DNA of 64,000 bases, from NCBI GenBank assembly GCA_965261775.1, contig OZ253477.1, positions 1,054,001 to 1,118,000 of the forward strand, given 5' to 3'. The position numbers and the translations under genes are program-made. Source of the stretch: G965261775 sp965261775 (lineage in GTDB: Bacteria; Pseudomonadota; Gammaproteobacteria; Eutrophobiales; Eutrophobiaceae). Under the pieces are notes generated by a model that saw nothing but the letters and a program-made list of their open reading frames with translations, was not told the origin of the DNA and made no database searches. Shown one piece after another: positions 36,508-44,676 of the stretch; within the stretch, counting starts at the first letter, position 1; the number at the start of each line of letters is the position of its first letter.

Positions 36508-36683
36508 ATGCGGCTTCGCACCGCATTTCGCAATCTCCTGTGGCGGAGCGTTGGCGCTTATCCGGTCCGGATTTCGCGGTCTGCCATCCCCGGCATTGCT
36601 TCGTATGGCGCAAACTGGCGGACGGAAAGCGGGAGTCCGGCGCACTGGACATTCTGGAAAAACTGCCGTCTGGCGTCTGCTAG
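36508..36683 (+). pseudogene. N-terminal fragment of a second FkbM methyltransferase
   Basis: The first frame reads MRLRTAFRNLLWRSVGAYPV; after a frameshift near 36570 it continues DFAVCHPRHCFVWRKLADGK and ESGALDILEKL, then stops. Both parts match the start of the intact methyltransferase at 56217-57020 (WQRVVGAYPV, GERFVCLPRDRSSW, GALDILDS). A recombination leftover just before the defence-like cluster. Confidence 0.65.
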
Positions 36684-36903
36684 GAGTGGAATTGGGCGAA
36701 AATGGGGGAGGGAAATGCAAGTTGACGTTCGGCACTGGAGAGTGGCAAAATTGCGGACGTGAAAAATCCTCGTTGGGAAATGCAGAATCGCACGGTGGCG
36801 CAGCCCTTGGTTGTCGGACGAATGGTGGCTGTTTTTTTTCGGGTTTTACGCCCGCGAAAATGTGTTTGCTTGTGCTATTTGTTATCGCACCAACTGCCCT
36901 GAG

Positions 36904-37377
36904 ATGCAAAATCAAGGACGGACGAAAATCCCATCTATTCCTCCCGAAATGGAAGCAGATGAGTATCTGAAAAAGCGAGTGGATAACCAAATTGATTGGT
37001 ATAACCGGGCATCTATGAGTGCCAAACGCAAATATTTCACTGCTCGCACTCTGGAAATAGTGGTCGCCGCTTTTATTCCTTTTGTGCTCCATTTTTGGGA
37101 ATGGGAGTACACGAGAAAAGTCGCTGCTTTTTGCGGCGTCCTGATTGTTGGAGTTAACGGACTGTTGGGGTTATACAAATGGGGCGATCTGTGGAAAAAT
37201 TACAGGACGACTAGTGAGACCCTTAAACACCATAAGCATTTGTTTCTCGCTAAATCCTCCCCATACGACGGCGAAGACCCCTTTAACGCATTCGTTAATA
37301 ATGCTGAGCGAATAATTTCGGAGGAAAATTCTGTTTGGAATCAAATTCCGTTTGAAAAACCGCGGGCTTCCGAATGA
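36904..37377 (+). CDS. two-helix membrane protein, SLATT/DUF4231-like
   Basis: The 157-residue protein has EADEYLKKRVDNQIDWYNRA, then SAKRKYFTARTLEIVVAAFIPFVLHFW (helix 1) and VAAFCGVLIVGVNGLLGLYKW (helix 2), followed by a polar helix WKNYRTTSETLKHHKHLF. This is the layout of SLATT/DUF4231 proteins, which are predicted pore-forming effectors in nucleotide-signalled immunity. I chose the ATG reading MQNQGRTKI; a longer frame begins 31 codons earlier with Cys-rich, unlikely sequence. First gene of the deazaguanine/TIR cluster; it overlaps the next gene by four bases. Confidence 0.7.
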   Translation: MQNQGRTKIPSIPPEMEADEYLKKRVDNQIDWYNRASMSAKRKYFTARTLEIVVAAFIPFVLHFWEWEYTRKVAAFCGVLIVGVNGLLGLYKWGDLWKNYRTTSETLKHHKHLFLAKSSPYDGEDPFNAFVNNAERIISEENSVWNQIPFEKPRASE

Positions 37378-38837
37378 ATAAAAAACCGCTGGCATTCATT
37401 TCGTATGTGTCTGAGAATTTAAAATCCGCGCAAATTCTTTACCATGCTTTGCGGGAACAGGCGCTTATTCGCCCATGGATGGCCCATGAAAACATGGAGG
37501 GCGGGGACAAATGGGAAGGAAAGCTGGAATCTAAAATTAAAAAAGAGGCGGATTTTTTTATCCCTCTCATCTCTCAACGATATAACCAGAAAACGGGGAA
37601 AGCGCAATCGGAAGTCAATTGGGCGTTGGAGAGAGAAAACGATATGCCAGATGAAAAGAAATTCATTATTCCTGTTGGGCTTCGTGGCTATGAAGAAATA
37701 CACCCCAAACTTGGGAATTTCCATATGATCACCGGTAACAACTGGGACACAAAAATTTTGCGTCTCAATGCGGCAATGGGTGTGTCGCCCAAAGTCAACA
37801 AAAAAAACAGAGTTTCTTCGCTGGCGCACAATGGGGGGGTTCCTAATACTAATATCGCCACTCCGTGTTTTTTCCCCTCAATTTCAGGGTCCGCCAAAAC
37901 CTCGGATACAGCTTTGGACCATCTCCAATTGATTGCGGGTCATAATCCAGTGGGTGCCTATTTGGTGTCGGCATATGACATTGCCAAATCCGAAGATTCG
38001 GATAGTTTCATTGACTTAATCCGAAACAGCAGGCCGCAAATGCAGGTACTACTCGACTCCGGAATCTATGAGCGAAAATGGTTGCACAGGGAAAAAACGG
38101 ATTCTGAGAAGAAAAGAATTTGGGGAATCCATGACTATCACGAATGGGCTCGGAAGACGGACTTTGATGCTTGTTTTCCTTACGACGAATTTCGCAAACT
38201 TGGAAAAAACCCGAAAAATGCCGCTCAAGCCATTGCCCGAGAAATTAATGATGGGCGCGACAAGCTGGGAACACATAATCTCTACCCGATTGTCCACCCC
38301 AAAAACTTACACCTCAATGGCTGCGACAAGGATTTCATATCGTTTTGCGTGGAGGTGGCTTTGTCTATGCCCTCCTCTCGTGCTGGTATGCTTGCCATTC
38401 CGGAACGGGATCTTGGTAGCGAAATTTTCGAAGTTGCCGCCAACATCAAAAGGATACGCGTGTCTTTGAACAAGCGGCTAAAAAAGCACTATCCTTTGCA
38501 CATTCTGGGGGCAGGTAATCCACTGTCAATTCTGGTTTACTCAGTTTGTGGTGCCGACAGTTTCGACGGAATTGACTGGTGCCAAACCGTCGCGGAGTAC
38601 GACACCGGACGACTCTATCATCCGTATCTTTTTCCCTTATTTGACAAGGGAGAATACCCGCACTCCCCCGATGATTCTTCCCCTCGGGTCCGCATGTTGG
38701 CCCACAATCTGTCCTTTTATGCCCGCTGGATGGAAGAAATACAAAAAAAAGCGCAGAATAATACCATTGGAAAAATGCTTGGCAGATGCCTTCCTAAGAG
38801 CGCCGTTGATAAGGTGCAAAAAATTCTCCGGTCATGA
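37374..38837 (+). CDS. TIR domain fused to a tRNA-guanine-transglycosylase-like domain
   Basis: 487 residues in two domains. Residues 1-125 are a TIR domain: strand A is LAFISYVSEN, and Glu80 in QSEVNWALE is at the place of the catalytic Glu of NAD-cleaving TIRs. Residues about 160-455 resemble TGT/DpdA enzymes: TPCFFPSIS at the barrel start, Asp228 in VLLDSGIYE (general DSG motif), LHILGAGNP (376-383 region) and GADSFDG (393-399). The CxCxxC zinc site of housekeeping TGTs is not seen. TGTs swap guanine for a 7-deazaguanine in RNA; DpdA does so in DNA. The next gene encodes a QueC-like enzyme that makes such bases. I infer an immune enzyme that senses or performs base exchange and acts through TIR. 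Confidence 0.75.
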   Translation: MNKKPLAFISYVSENLKSAQILYHALREQALIRPWMAHENMEGGDKWEGKLESKIKKEADFFIPLISQRYNQKTGKAQSEVNWALERENDMPDEKKFIIPVGLRGYEEIHPKLGNFHMITGNNWDTKILRLNAAMGVSPKVNKKNRVSSLAHNGGVPNTNIATPCFFPSISGSAKTSDTALDHLQLIAGHNPVGAYLVSAYDIAKSEDSDSFIDLIRNSRPQMQVLLDSGIYERKWLHREKTDSEKKRIWGIHDYHEWARKTDFDACFPYDEFRKLGKNPKNAAQAIAREINDGRDKLGTHNLYPIVHPKNLHLNGCDKDFISFCVEVALSMPSSRAGMLAIPERDLGSEIFEVAANIKRIRVSLNKRLKKHYPLHILGAGNPLSILVYSVCGADSFDGIDWCQTVAEYDTGRLYHPYLFPLFDKGEYPHSPDDSSPRVRMLAHNLSFYARWMEEIQKKAQNNTIGKMLGRCLPKSAVDKVQKILRS

Positions 38838-39418
38838 AAGTAGTACCATTGGTCTCTGGCGGTGCTGATTCCTCTCTGATGTCTCTCCTCCTTCGGGATG
38901 GCGGCTATTCTCAAACGCCTCTCTTTGTAAATTATGGCCAACGGGCTGTTATGCAAGAATGGAAAGCTTGCGAGGCGCATCACAGGCGGTTTGATCTTCC
39001 CATCCCCACGAGGGTCGAATTGTCCGACTACGGGAACCTCATTCCGTCCGGACTGACTAATCCCCGTCTGGATTTGGTAAAGGATGCATTCCTGCCCGGT
39101 CGCAACATGCTTTTTCTCTTGGCAGGCGCTTCCTACGCCCGCGTTACGGGCGCGGAAGCAGTTGCTATTGGACTCTTGAATGAGGAAACCCACATTTTTC
39201 CGGATCAAACTTCTTCTTTTCTGGAAGCGGTGGAGACTACGCTGACATTAGCAATTGACAAAAAAATCAAAATTATAGCCCCATTGCAGGATTTCTATAA
39301 GCGTGATGTTATCGCGTTGGCGGCTGATTATGGCATAATTGGTACATACTCATGCCACAAAGGGGAAGATGCCCCCTGCGGCAAATGCATTGCCTGTGGT
39401 GAATTTACCCAGTCTTGA
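38834..39418 (+). CDS. QueC-like 7-deazaguanine synthase family protein
   Basis: A 194-residue ATP-pyrophosphatase-fold protein. The ATP loop is SGGADS (8-13), and a C-terminal zinc site is formed by Cys174, Cys182, Cys185 and Cys188 (SCHKGEDAPCGKCIACGEF). GRNMLFLLAGASYARVTGAE and FPDQTSSFLEAVETT are QueC-type. Canonical QueC makes preQ0 from carboxy-deazaguanine; QueC-like proteins are also parts of Qat and type IV CBASS defence. It is shorter than usual QueC and overlaps the TIR-TGT gene by four bases, with no queD or queE nearby, which favours a defence role over queuosine synthesis. Confidence 0.82.
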   Translation: MKVVPLVSGGADSSLMSLLLRDGGYSQTPLFVNYGQRAVMQEWKACEAHHRRFDLPIPTRVELSDYGNLIPSGLTNPRLDLVKDAFLPGRNMLFLLAGASYARVTGAEAVAIGLLNEETHIFPDQTSSFLEAVETTLTLAIDKKIKIIAPLQDFYKRDVIALAADYGIIGTYSCHKGEDAPCGKCIACGEFTQS

Positions 39419-39436
39419 ACCAAAGGAGAACAAAAA

Positions 39437-39937
39437 ATGGGCGGATCCGGCGGCGGCTTCACGCGACGCGACAATCAAATTCTGCGAAATCTTGCACAAA
39501 AGCGGATGCGGGGGACATTGGACGGAATGAGCAGGAAAAACTGCTTCATCAGTTTTTCTTACGAGGATGACTCCAAGGCAGTGAACGCCCTCCGTGCTCA
39601 AGCCAAGAACGACAACCTGGACATCAATTTCAACGATTACTCGTTGAAAGAACCGTTTGACAGCAAGCGAGCGGAATATATCAAGCGAAAAATCCGCGAA
39701 AAGCTGGGGCACTGCTCAACCACAATTGTCTATTGCACCAAGGCATCGGCTAAGAGCAAGTGGGTCAATTGGGAAGTGGAGATCAGCCTGCACCTGGGCA
39801 AGAAAGTGGTCTGCATGTACAAAGGGGAAAAACCTCCCTCCAAATATCCCCCGGCCGCCAAGCAGGCGATCAAAGAGGGGAAAGTAAAAGCCGTTCAGTG
39901 GAGTACGGAAGCACTTATGGAAGCGATTAACGACTGA
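39437..39937 (+). CDS. TIR-domain protein with Gly-rich N-terminus (ThsB-like)
   Basis: A 166-residue protein. The N-terminus is MGGSGGGFTRRDNQILRNLA, then a TIR-like domain from residue 35: CFISFSYEDD, DSKRAEYIKRKIREKL, TTIVYCTKASAKSKWVNWEV with Glu113 as the likely key acid, and VVCMYKGEKPPSKYPP. It resembles Thoeris ThsB-type TIRs, which make a cyclic ADP-ribose signal; the product here is unknown. The ATG follows AAAGGAG eight bases upstream, so the Gly-rich N-terminus is probably real. It lies 18 bases after the QueC-like gene. Confidence 0.72.
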   Translation: MGGSGGGFTRRDNQILRNLAQKRMRGTLDGMSRKNCFISFSYEDDSKAVNALRAQAKNDNLDINFNDYSLKEPFDSKRAEYIKRKIREKLGHCSTTIVYCTKASAKSKWVNWEVEISLHLGKKVVCMYKGEKPPSKYPPAAKQAIKEGKVKAVQWSTEALMEAIND

Positions 39938-40006
39938 TCATCTGTTTTTGAAAAATGAAATTTACGCAAAAGGGATTGGCTCGGGAGAATGCCCGGAGGA
40001 CTCCAA

Positions 40007-40696
40007 ATGATTGAATGGTGCGCACCTCTTTTGCCTGCTTCTGTGGCATGGATTGCCGGATACATTTTTCTGCTCAGGGATGAATCCAATTCTTACACTC
40101 CCCCCGATTGGATGCCCACTTTCATGGCGCCCGTTGTTAAGTGGCTTATGCCTGACAGAAGCCCTAAGGAGATCGATGTTTCCGATAACAACTTGCCAGA
40201 AATAAAAGAAGATAACGGGCAATCCCAAATTTTCCTAAAAGAAGCGGTTCGCCTGGCTGAAGAGCGCATGAAAGCTCAAGAAGAGGTTACTAAAATTCTG
40301 CAAGGAAAAGCGTATGCGCTGGGGACGCTGTGCGTCCTGATTATGGTTTTTATGTATTCCAAGTTCTCGGACACACATTGGCTAACGCTGATGGCGTATG
40401 TCTCTCTTTTTTTCTCCGTATTATACAGTGCGGGGGCAATTAATTTTGCTCGGCATGGACAAAGAGGACTTCCACCTTCTTCCTGGATTTCCGAATGGAT
40501 GAATATCGCAAAAATGCTTCACGCTGTTCTTCAAGAATACGAACATCGGATAGGAATAAACGCGAAAACCAACAAAAAAAAATCCCGATATCTATACCAC
40601 GCAAGATGGTTGTGGGTGATTGGAGCCGGGGCATGTTTGGGAGTAATGGCGAAAGGAAACGACCATGTTGTATGCACATGCGGCTGGCTGACATAA
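40007..40696 (+). CDS. multi-helix membrane protein, candidate effector
   Basis: A 229-residue protein with one N-terminal helix (APLLPASVAWIAGYIFLL), a long charged helix (SQIFLKEAVRLAEERMKAQE), a helical pair (ALGTLCVLIMVFMYS; LMAYVSLFFSVLYSAGAI) and a final hydrophobic stretch (WLWVIGAGACLGVMA). GGAGGA sits six bases before the chosen ATG; an earlier in-frame ATG at 39989 is possible. It ends the deazaguanine/TIR cluster. The coiled helix plus hairpin recalls SLATT-type effectors, but I do not recognise the family with confidence. Confidence 0.65.
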   Translation: MIEWCAPLLPASVAWIAGYIFLLRDESNSYTPPDWMPTFMAPVVKWLMPDRSPKEIDVSDNNLPEIKEDNGQSQIFLKEAVRLAEERMKAQEEVTKILQGKAYALGTLCVLIMVFMYSKFSDTHWLTLMAYVSLFFSVLYSAGAINFARHGQRGLPPSSWISEWMNIAKMLHAVLQEYEHRIGINAKTNKKKSRYLYHARWLWVIGAGACLGVMAKGNDHVVCTCGWLT

Positions 40697-40726
40697 TCAG
40701 CCAGCCGTTGCGCTAGCGGGAACCTC

Positions 40727-40954
40727 CTAGCGATTGCCCTTTTTGGATTCTTTTTGGTTTTTTTGGTTTTTTGGCTTTTTTGGCTTTTTTGGTTTTAGTC
40801 GGGCGGTCTCAACCCGTAGGAACACTCCTTCCGGGTCACGGGTCGACGCGGTCTCGGACTGCTCGGCCTGCTCGGCCCGTACGACCACTCCTTCCGGGTC
40901 ACGGGTCGGCGTTGGAGGAGGAGATGTCGATTTATTGGATGGTTTGGTGGGCAT
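40727..40954 (-). CDS. small Lys-rich protein with a duplicated TRDPEGV motif
   Basis: The 75-residue protein begins MPTKPSNKSTSPPPTP. It has two copies of a motif, TRDPEGVVVRAE and TRDPEGVFLRVE, 22 residues apart, and a tail of PKKPKKPKNQKNQKESKK. AAAGGAG lies seven bases before the ATG on the minus strand and a TATAAT box is found about 46 bases upstream at 41000-41005, both of which support a real gene. It lies convergent to the TIR/QueC cluster. The fold is probably disordered. No family recognised; nucleic acid binding is plausible from charge alone. The A/T-rich tail may double as a bidirectional terminator. The region 40955-41317 upstream holds no other gene. Confidence 0.5.
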   Translation of the reverse strand: MPTKPSNKSTSPPPTPTRDPEGVVVRAEQAEQSETASTRDPEGVFLRVETARLKPKKPKKPKNQKNQKESKKGNR

Positions 40955-41317
40955 AACGATTTTCTCCTTTGAGGTGGTTTTGCCAAAATTTCCGCCTTGA
41001 TTATATACCAATTTTATAAAATTACGTTTTCCTGGCAATAAAATCTTGCCGAGATACATTCTCAATTCAATGCCCCTTGCCCCAAAATCCAATCTGCAGG
41101 ATTCCCCGCCGTTTTGTTCCGATACCCCGTCGGAGGGTGTGATATTTTCCGCCAGACGCTGCGGAGGATTGTGCGCTATTTATGCGCATGCTTCACGCCG
41201 CCCGCTCCTTTTGCCTTGCCCACTGTCGAGGCGTGTCCAGAGAGACAAAATTCCCCCCCTGCCCGGCCCCGCCGGAAGACTGCGCGGCGGCAGGCGAAAT
41301 GGTTTAAACTGGCACCC

Positions 41318-44300
41318 ATGTCATCCGAAGACAAAACCCCGGAGCAAAAAATCCGCCGCTACACCGAGCGAATGCGCGACATCCGCGCCGGAAACCCCGT
41401 GGACGAAACCGCCTATTACGGCGCACTGGAAGACCTTCTGAACGCCGTTGGCACGGAACTCAAGCCCAAAGTCCTCGCCAACTTCGGGCTCAAACAAGAG
41501 GGGCACGGACTCCCCGACTTCGGCCTTTACACCGCCGAGCAAATCAAGCGCGGGAAAAAAAGCGCCGACTCCGCCCACCGCGAAAAACCCGAACGCGGCG
41601 CGGGGGAGGTCAAGGGACTCGCCGCCGACATCGGGGAACTCGCCCGATCCGCACAAGTGGGAAAATACCTGGACGGATACGGTCTCGTCCTCGCCACAAA
41701 CTATCGCCAATTCGCGCTGGTGGAGCGCGACAAAAACGGAAACCCCGTTATTCTGGAATCCCGCCAACTCGCCGAAAGCGAGGACAAATTCTGGCGCGAA
41801 CTGCACTGCATTCCCAAGGAGCGCGGCGCCGCCGTGTGCGAATTCCTGCGCCGCGCAATGACCCGCAACGCGCCCATTTCCAAAGCCGAGGATGTCGCCA
41901 ACCTGCTCGCTTCCTACGCCCGCGAAGCCGCCGTAATTCTGGAAAGCCGGGACGCCTCCGCGCTGGCGCCGCTGCGCGAAGCGCTGGAATCCTCACTCGG
42001 GACCCAGTTCCAGGGAGAAGATGGCGACCATTTCTTTCGCTCCACCCTGGTGCAAACCGTCTTTTACGGGCTCTTCTCCGCATGGATGGAATCCGACGAC
42101 GACAAAAAGTTTGACTGGAAAAGCGCCGGTTTCGCCGTCAAAACGCCGGTCATTCGCACCCTGTTCGCCGAAATCGTCAACCCCCGTCGGATAGACGACC
42201 TGGGAATCCGACCCCTGCTGGACTCCGCCGCCGCCGGACTCAACCGCGTGGAAAACAAAAGCACGCTCTTCAGCGTCATGGGCGCCTTCGCGGCCATCCA
42301 GCATTTTTACGAGCCATTCCTCGCCGCCTTTGACCCCGAACTGCGCAAGCAACTCGGCGTTTGGTACACGCCGCCCGAAATCGTCCGCTACATGGTCCGC
42401 CGCGTCGATTCCGTCCTGAAAACCGAACTCAACCTGCCGGACGGACTCGCCGACGACCGCGTCCGCGTGCTGGACCCTTGCGGCGGAACCGGCGCGTATC
42501 TGGTGGAAACCCTGCGAGTCATCGGCGAAACCCTGGAAAAGCGCGGCGACGGAAAAGCCCTGGCCGCGCACGGAATGTGCCGTGCCGCAAAAGAGCGCGT
42601 GTTTGGCTTTGAAATCCTGCCCGCGTCTTTTGTCGTCGCCCATTGGCAGATTGGCGCGCTGCTGGCGAAAGAAAACGCCCCGCTGAACGACGGCGATCGC
42701 GCCGCCGTCTATCTCACCAACTCCCTGACCGGTTGGGAAAAAGACCCGCAGATTAAAATCGCCTTTCCCGAACTCGCCGACGAGCGCACCGCCGCCGGAA
42801 AAGTCAAGCGCGAGGAAAAAATCCTTGTCATCATTGGAAATCCGCCCTACAACGCATACGCTGGAACCGCGCCCGAAGAGGAGGGCGACCTGGTCGCGCC
42901 TTACAAGGAGGGACTGCGGGAAGAATGGGAAATCAAAAAATACAATCTGGACGACTTGTTTGTCCGCTTTTTCCGAATCGCGGAAAACCGAATCGTCAAG
43001 ACCGGACGGGGCGTCGTCTGCTACATTTCAAACTCCGCCTACGCGACCGAGCCGTCCTTTGTCGTGATGCGCAAAAACCTCCTGCAAAATTTCAGCCGCG
43101 TCTGGATTGACAACATGAATGGCGACAGCCGTGCCACAGGAAAGAAAACGCCGGACGGACATCCCGACCCGTCCGTCTTTTCCACCAACATGAACAAGGC
43201 CGGAATCCAGGTCGGAACCGCCGTCGGACTGTTTGTCCGCAAATCGGACGACCCTTCCGCCGCAGAAGTGCATTACCGCGATTTTTGGGGAAAGGAAAAG
43301 CGCGACGAACTGGAGGCGAGTCTGGAATCCGGCAAGCCGGAATATCAAGCGCCGTCTCCCGCAAAACATAACCGCTTGTCGTTTCGCCCGATGCAGGTGC
43401 GGGAGGATTATTTGCGGTGGCCGCTACTATCGGGTTTATTTGGAAAATACTACGATGGCATGGATGAATGCCGAGGCGGCGCTTTGTCCGACTTTCATCG
43501 CGAGCCGCTGGAAAAGCGGATGCGGGATTATTTCAATCCCCGAATAGAGTGGGCTGCTTATCAGACGATGGGCGGTGGCTTGTCGCGGGACGCGGCGGGG
43601 TTTGACGCGCAAGCGACGCGGCAAAAGGCGCTGGAGGTTGGATTCAATCCCGACAACATTGTGCGCCACGCACGTCACCCGATGGACCCCGACTTTTGTT
43701 ATTACTCCGACATTTCGCGATTGTGGAATCGTCATCGGCCAGAATTGCGACAACAAGCGAAGGGAGAAAACATGTTCCTGCTCTCCCGCAAAGGCGGAGC
43801 GGTTTCCCCGGAGGGTTCCCCGATGTTTTGGTCCCGCGCAATTGTCGACCGTGGATTATTGCGCGGGCTCGCGCAACATTTCCCCATTCGCTTGTGGGGC
43901 GAGGAGATGGGAGAGCAGAAGTCGTTGCCGAATTTGTCGGCGTTGGGCGCGGGATATTTGAGGGGGTTGGGGTGTTCGGATTTGGATTCGGGGATGGAAG
44001 ATTTGTTTTATCACGCGCTGGCGATGGGATATTCGCCAGAGTATCGCCTGGAAAACGCGGATGGACTGCGAATCGACTGGCCGCGGATTCCGCTGCCTCG
44101 GACGCGGTCGGCTTTGGAGAAGTCGGCGGCCCTGGGTCGGCGTGTTGCGGGTTTGCTGGATTCGGATGTTCGCGTGGAGGGATTGGATTCGGGTGCGGTT
44201 TTGGAGATATACAGGAAACTGGGCGTTTTGTGCGGAGGGAAGTCGGGTGTGAATATGCGCGTTTCGGCGGGTTGGGGTCATCGTGACGGAAAGGGCAAGG

Positions 44301-44671
44301 TTTTTCCAGGTTCGGGGTTGGTGGCATTTCGGAGTTGGGACGAGGAGGAGTTGTCGTCGGACGTTGACGGGGATGCTTTGGGTCGGGCGGTGGATGTGTA
44401 TTTGAACGGTGAGGAGGGGAACGGGACTCGTTGGAGCGGGGTTCCGGAGCGGGCGTGGCATTATCGGATTGGTGGATATCAGGTGTTGAAGAAGTGGCTG
44501 TCTTATCGTCAGGAGTCGGTGTTGGGTCGGGATTTGCGGGATGAGGAGGCGTTGCATTTCACCGGGATGGTTCGGCGCTTGTCGGGTCTGGTTTTGTCGG
44601 GGCCGAAGCTGGACGCGAATTATCGGGCGGTGCGGGATGATTCGGCGGAATGGGGGGAAGTGATAAAATAG
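41318..44671 (+). CDS. large restriction-modification enzyme with N6-adenine methyltransferase core
   Basis: The 1117-residue protein starts with a PD-(D/E)xK-like nuclease region (PDFGLY at 66-71, GAGEVKG with Glu97/Lys99), a helical linker, then a gamma-class N6 methyltransferase: RKQLGVWYTPPEIVRYMV, motif I DPCGGTGAYLVE near 386, and catalytic motif IV NPPY near 508. The C-terminal 450 residues are probably the target-recognition part. This is the one-chain layout of type IIG/ISP-like enzymes that cut and modify DNA. I chose the ATG reading MSSEDKTP; an earlier in-frame start lies in GC-rich sequence. The last 90 codons are copied twice downstream. It stops five bases before the first membrane pentapeptide gene. 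Confidence 0.8.
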   Translation: MSSEDKTPEQKIRRYTERMRDIRAGNPVDETAYYGALEDLLNAVGTELKPKVLANFGLKQEGHGLPDFGLYTAEQIKRGKKSADSAHREKPERGAGEVKGLAADIGELARSAQVGKYLDGYGLVLATNYRQFALVERDKNGNPVILESRQLAESEDKFWRELHCIPKERGAAVCEFLRRAMTRNAPISKAEDVANLLASYAREAAVILESRDASALAPLREALESSLGTQFQGEDGDHFFRSTLVQTVFYGLFSAWMESDDDKKFDWKSAGFAVKTPVIRTLFAEIVNPRRIDDLGIRPLLDSAAAGLNRVENKSTLFSVMGAFAAIQHFYEPFLAAFDPELRKQLGVWYTPPEIVRYMVRRVDSVLKTELNLPDGLADDRVRVLDPCGGTGAYLVETLRVIGETLEKRGDGKALAAHGMCRAAKERVFGFEILPASFVVAHWQIGALLAKENAPLNDGDRAAVYLTNSLTGWEKDPQIKIAFPELADERTAAGKVKREEKILVIIGNPPYNAYAGTAPEEEGDLVAPYKEGLREEWEIKKYNLDDLFVRFFRIAENRIVKTGRGVVCYISNSAYATEPSFVVMRKNLLQNFSRVWIDNMNGDSRATGKKTPDGHPDPSVFSTNMNKAGIQVGTAVGLFVRKSDDPSAAEVHYRDFWGKEKRDELEASLESGKPEYQAPSPAKHNRLSFRPMQVREDYLRWPLLSGLFGKYYDGMDECRGGALSDFHREPLEKRMRDYFNPRIEWAAYQTMGGGLSRDAAGFDAQATRQKALEVGFNPDNIVRHARHPMDPDFCYYSDISRLWNRHRPELRQQAKGENMFLLSRKGGAVSPEGSPMFWSRAIVDRGLLRGLAQHFPIRLWGEEMGEQKSLPNLSALGAGYLRGLGCSDLDSGMEDLFYHALAMGYSPEYRLENADGLRIDWPRIPLPRTRSALEKSAALGRRVAGLLDSDVRVEGLDSGAVLEIYRKLGVLCGGKSGVNMRVSAGWGHRDGKGKVFPGSGLVAFRSWDEEELSSDVDGDALGRAVDVYLNGEEGNGTRWSGVPERAWHYRIGGYQVLKKWLSYRQESVLGRDLRDEEALHFTGMVRRLSGLVLSGPKLDANYRAVRDDSAEWGEVIK

Positions 44672-44676
44672 GCGGC

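Noticed and set aside
36904..40696. Calling the cluster a type IV CBASS
   Set aside because: No CD-NTase gene is present among the five genes or next to them.
43644..44557. Long minus-strand frames inside the restriction-modification gene
   Set aside because: High-GC shadow frames rich in Pro, Arg and Gln; the plus frame has conserved motifs throughout.
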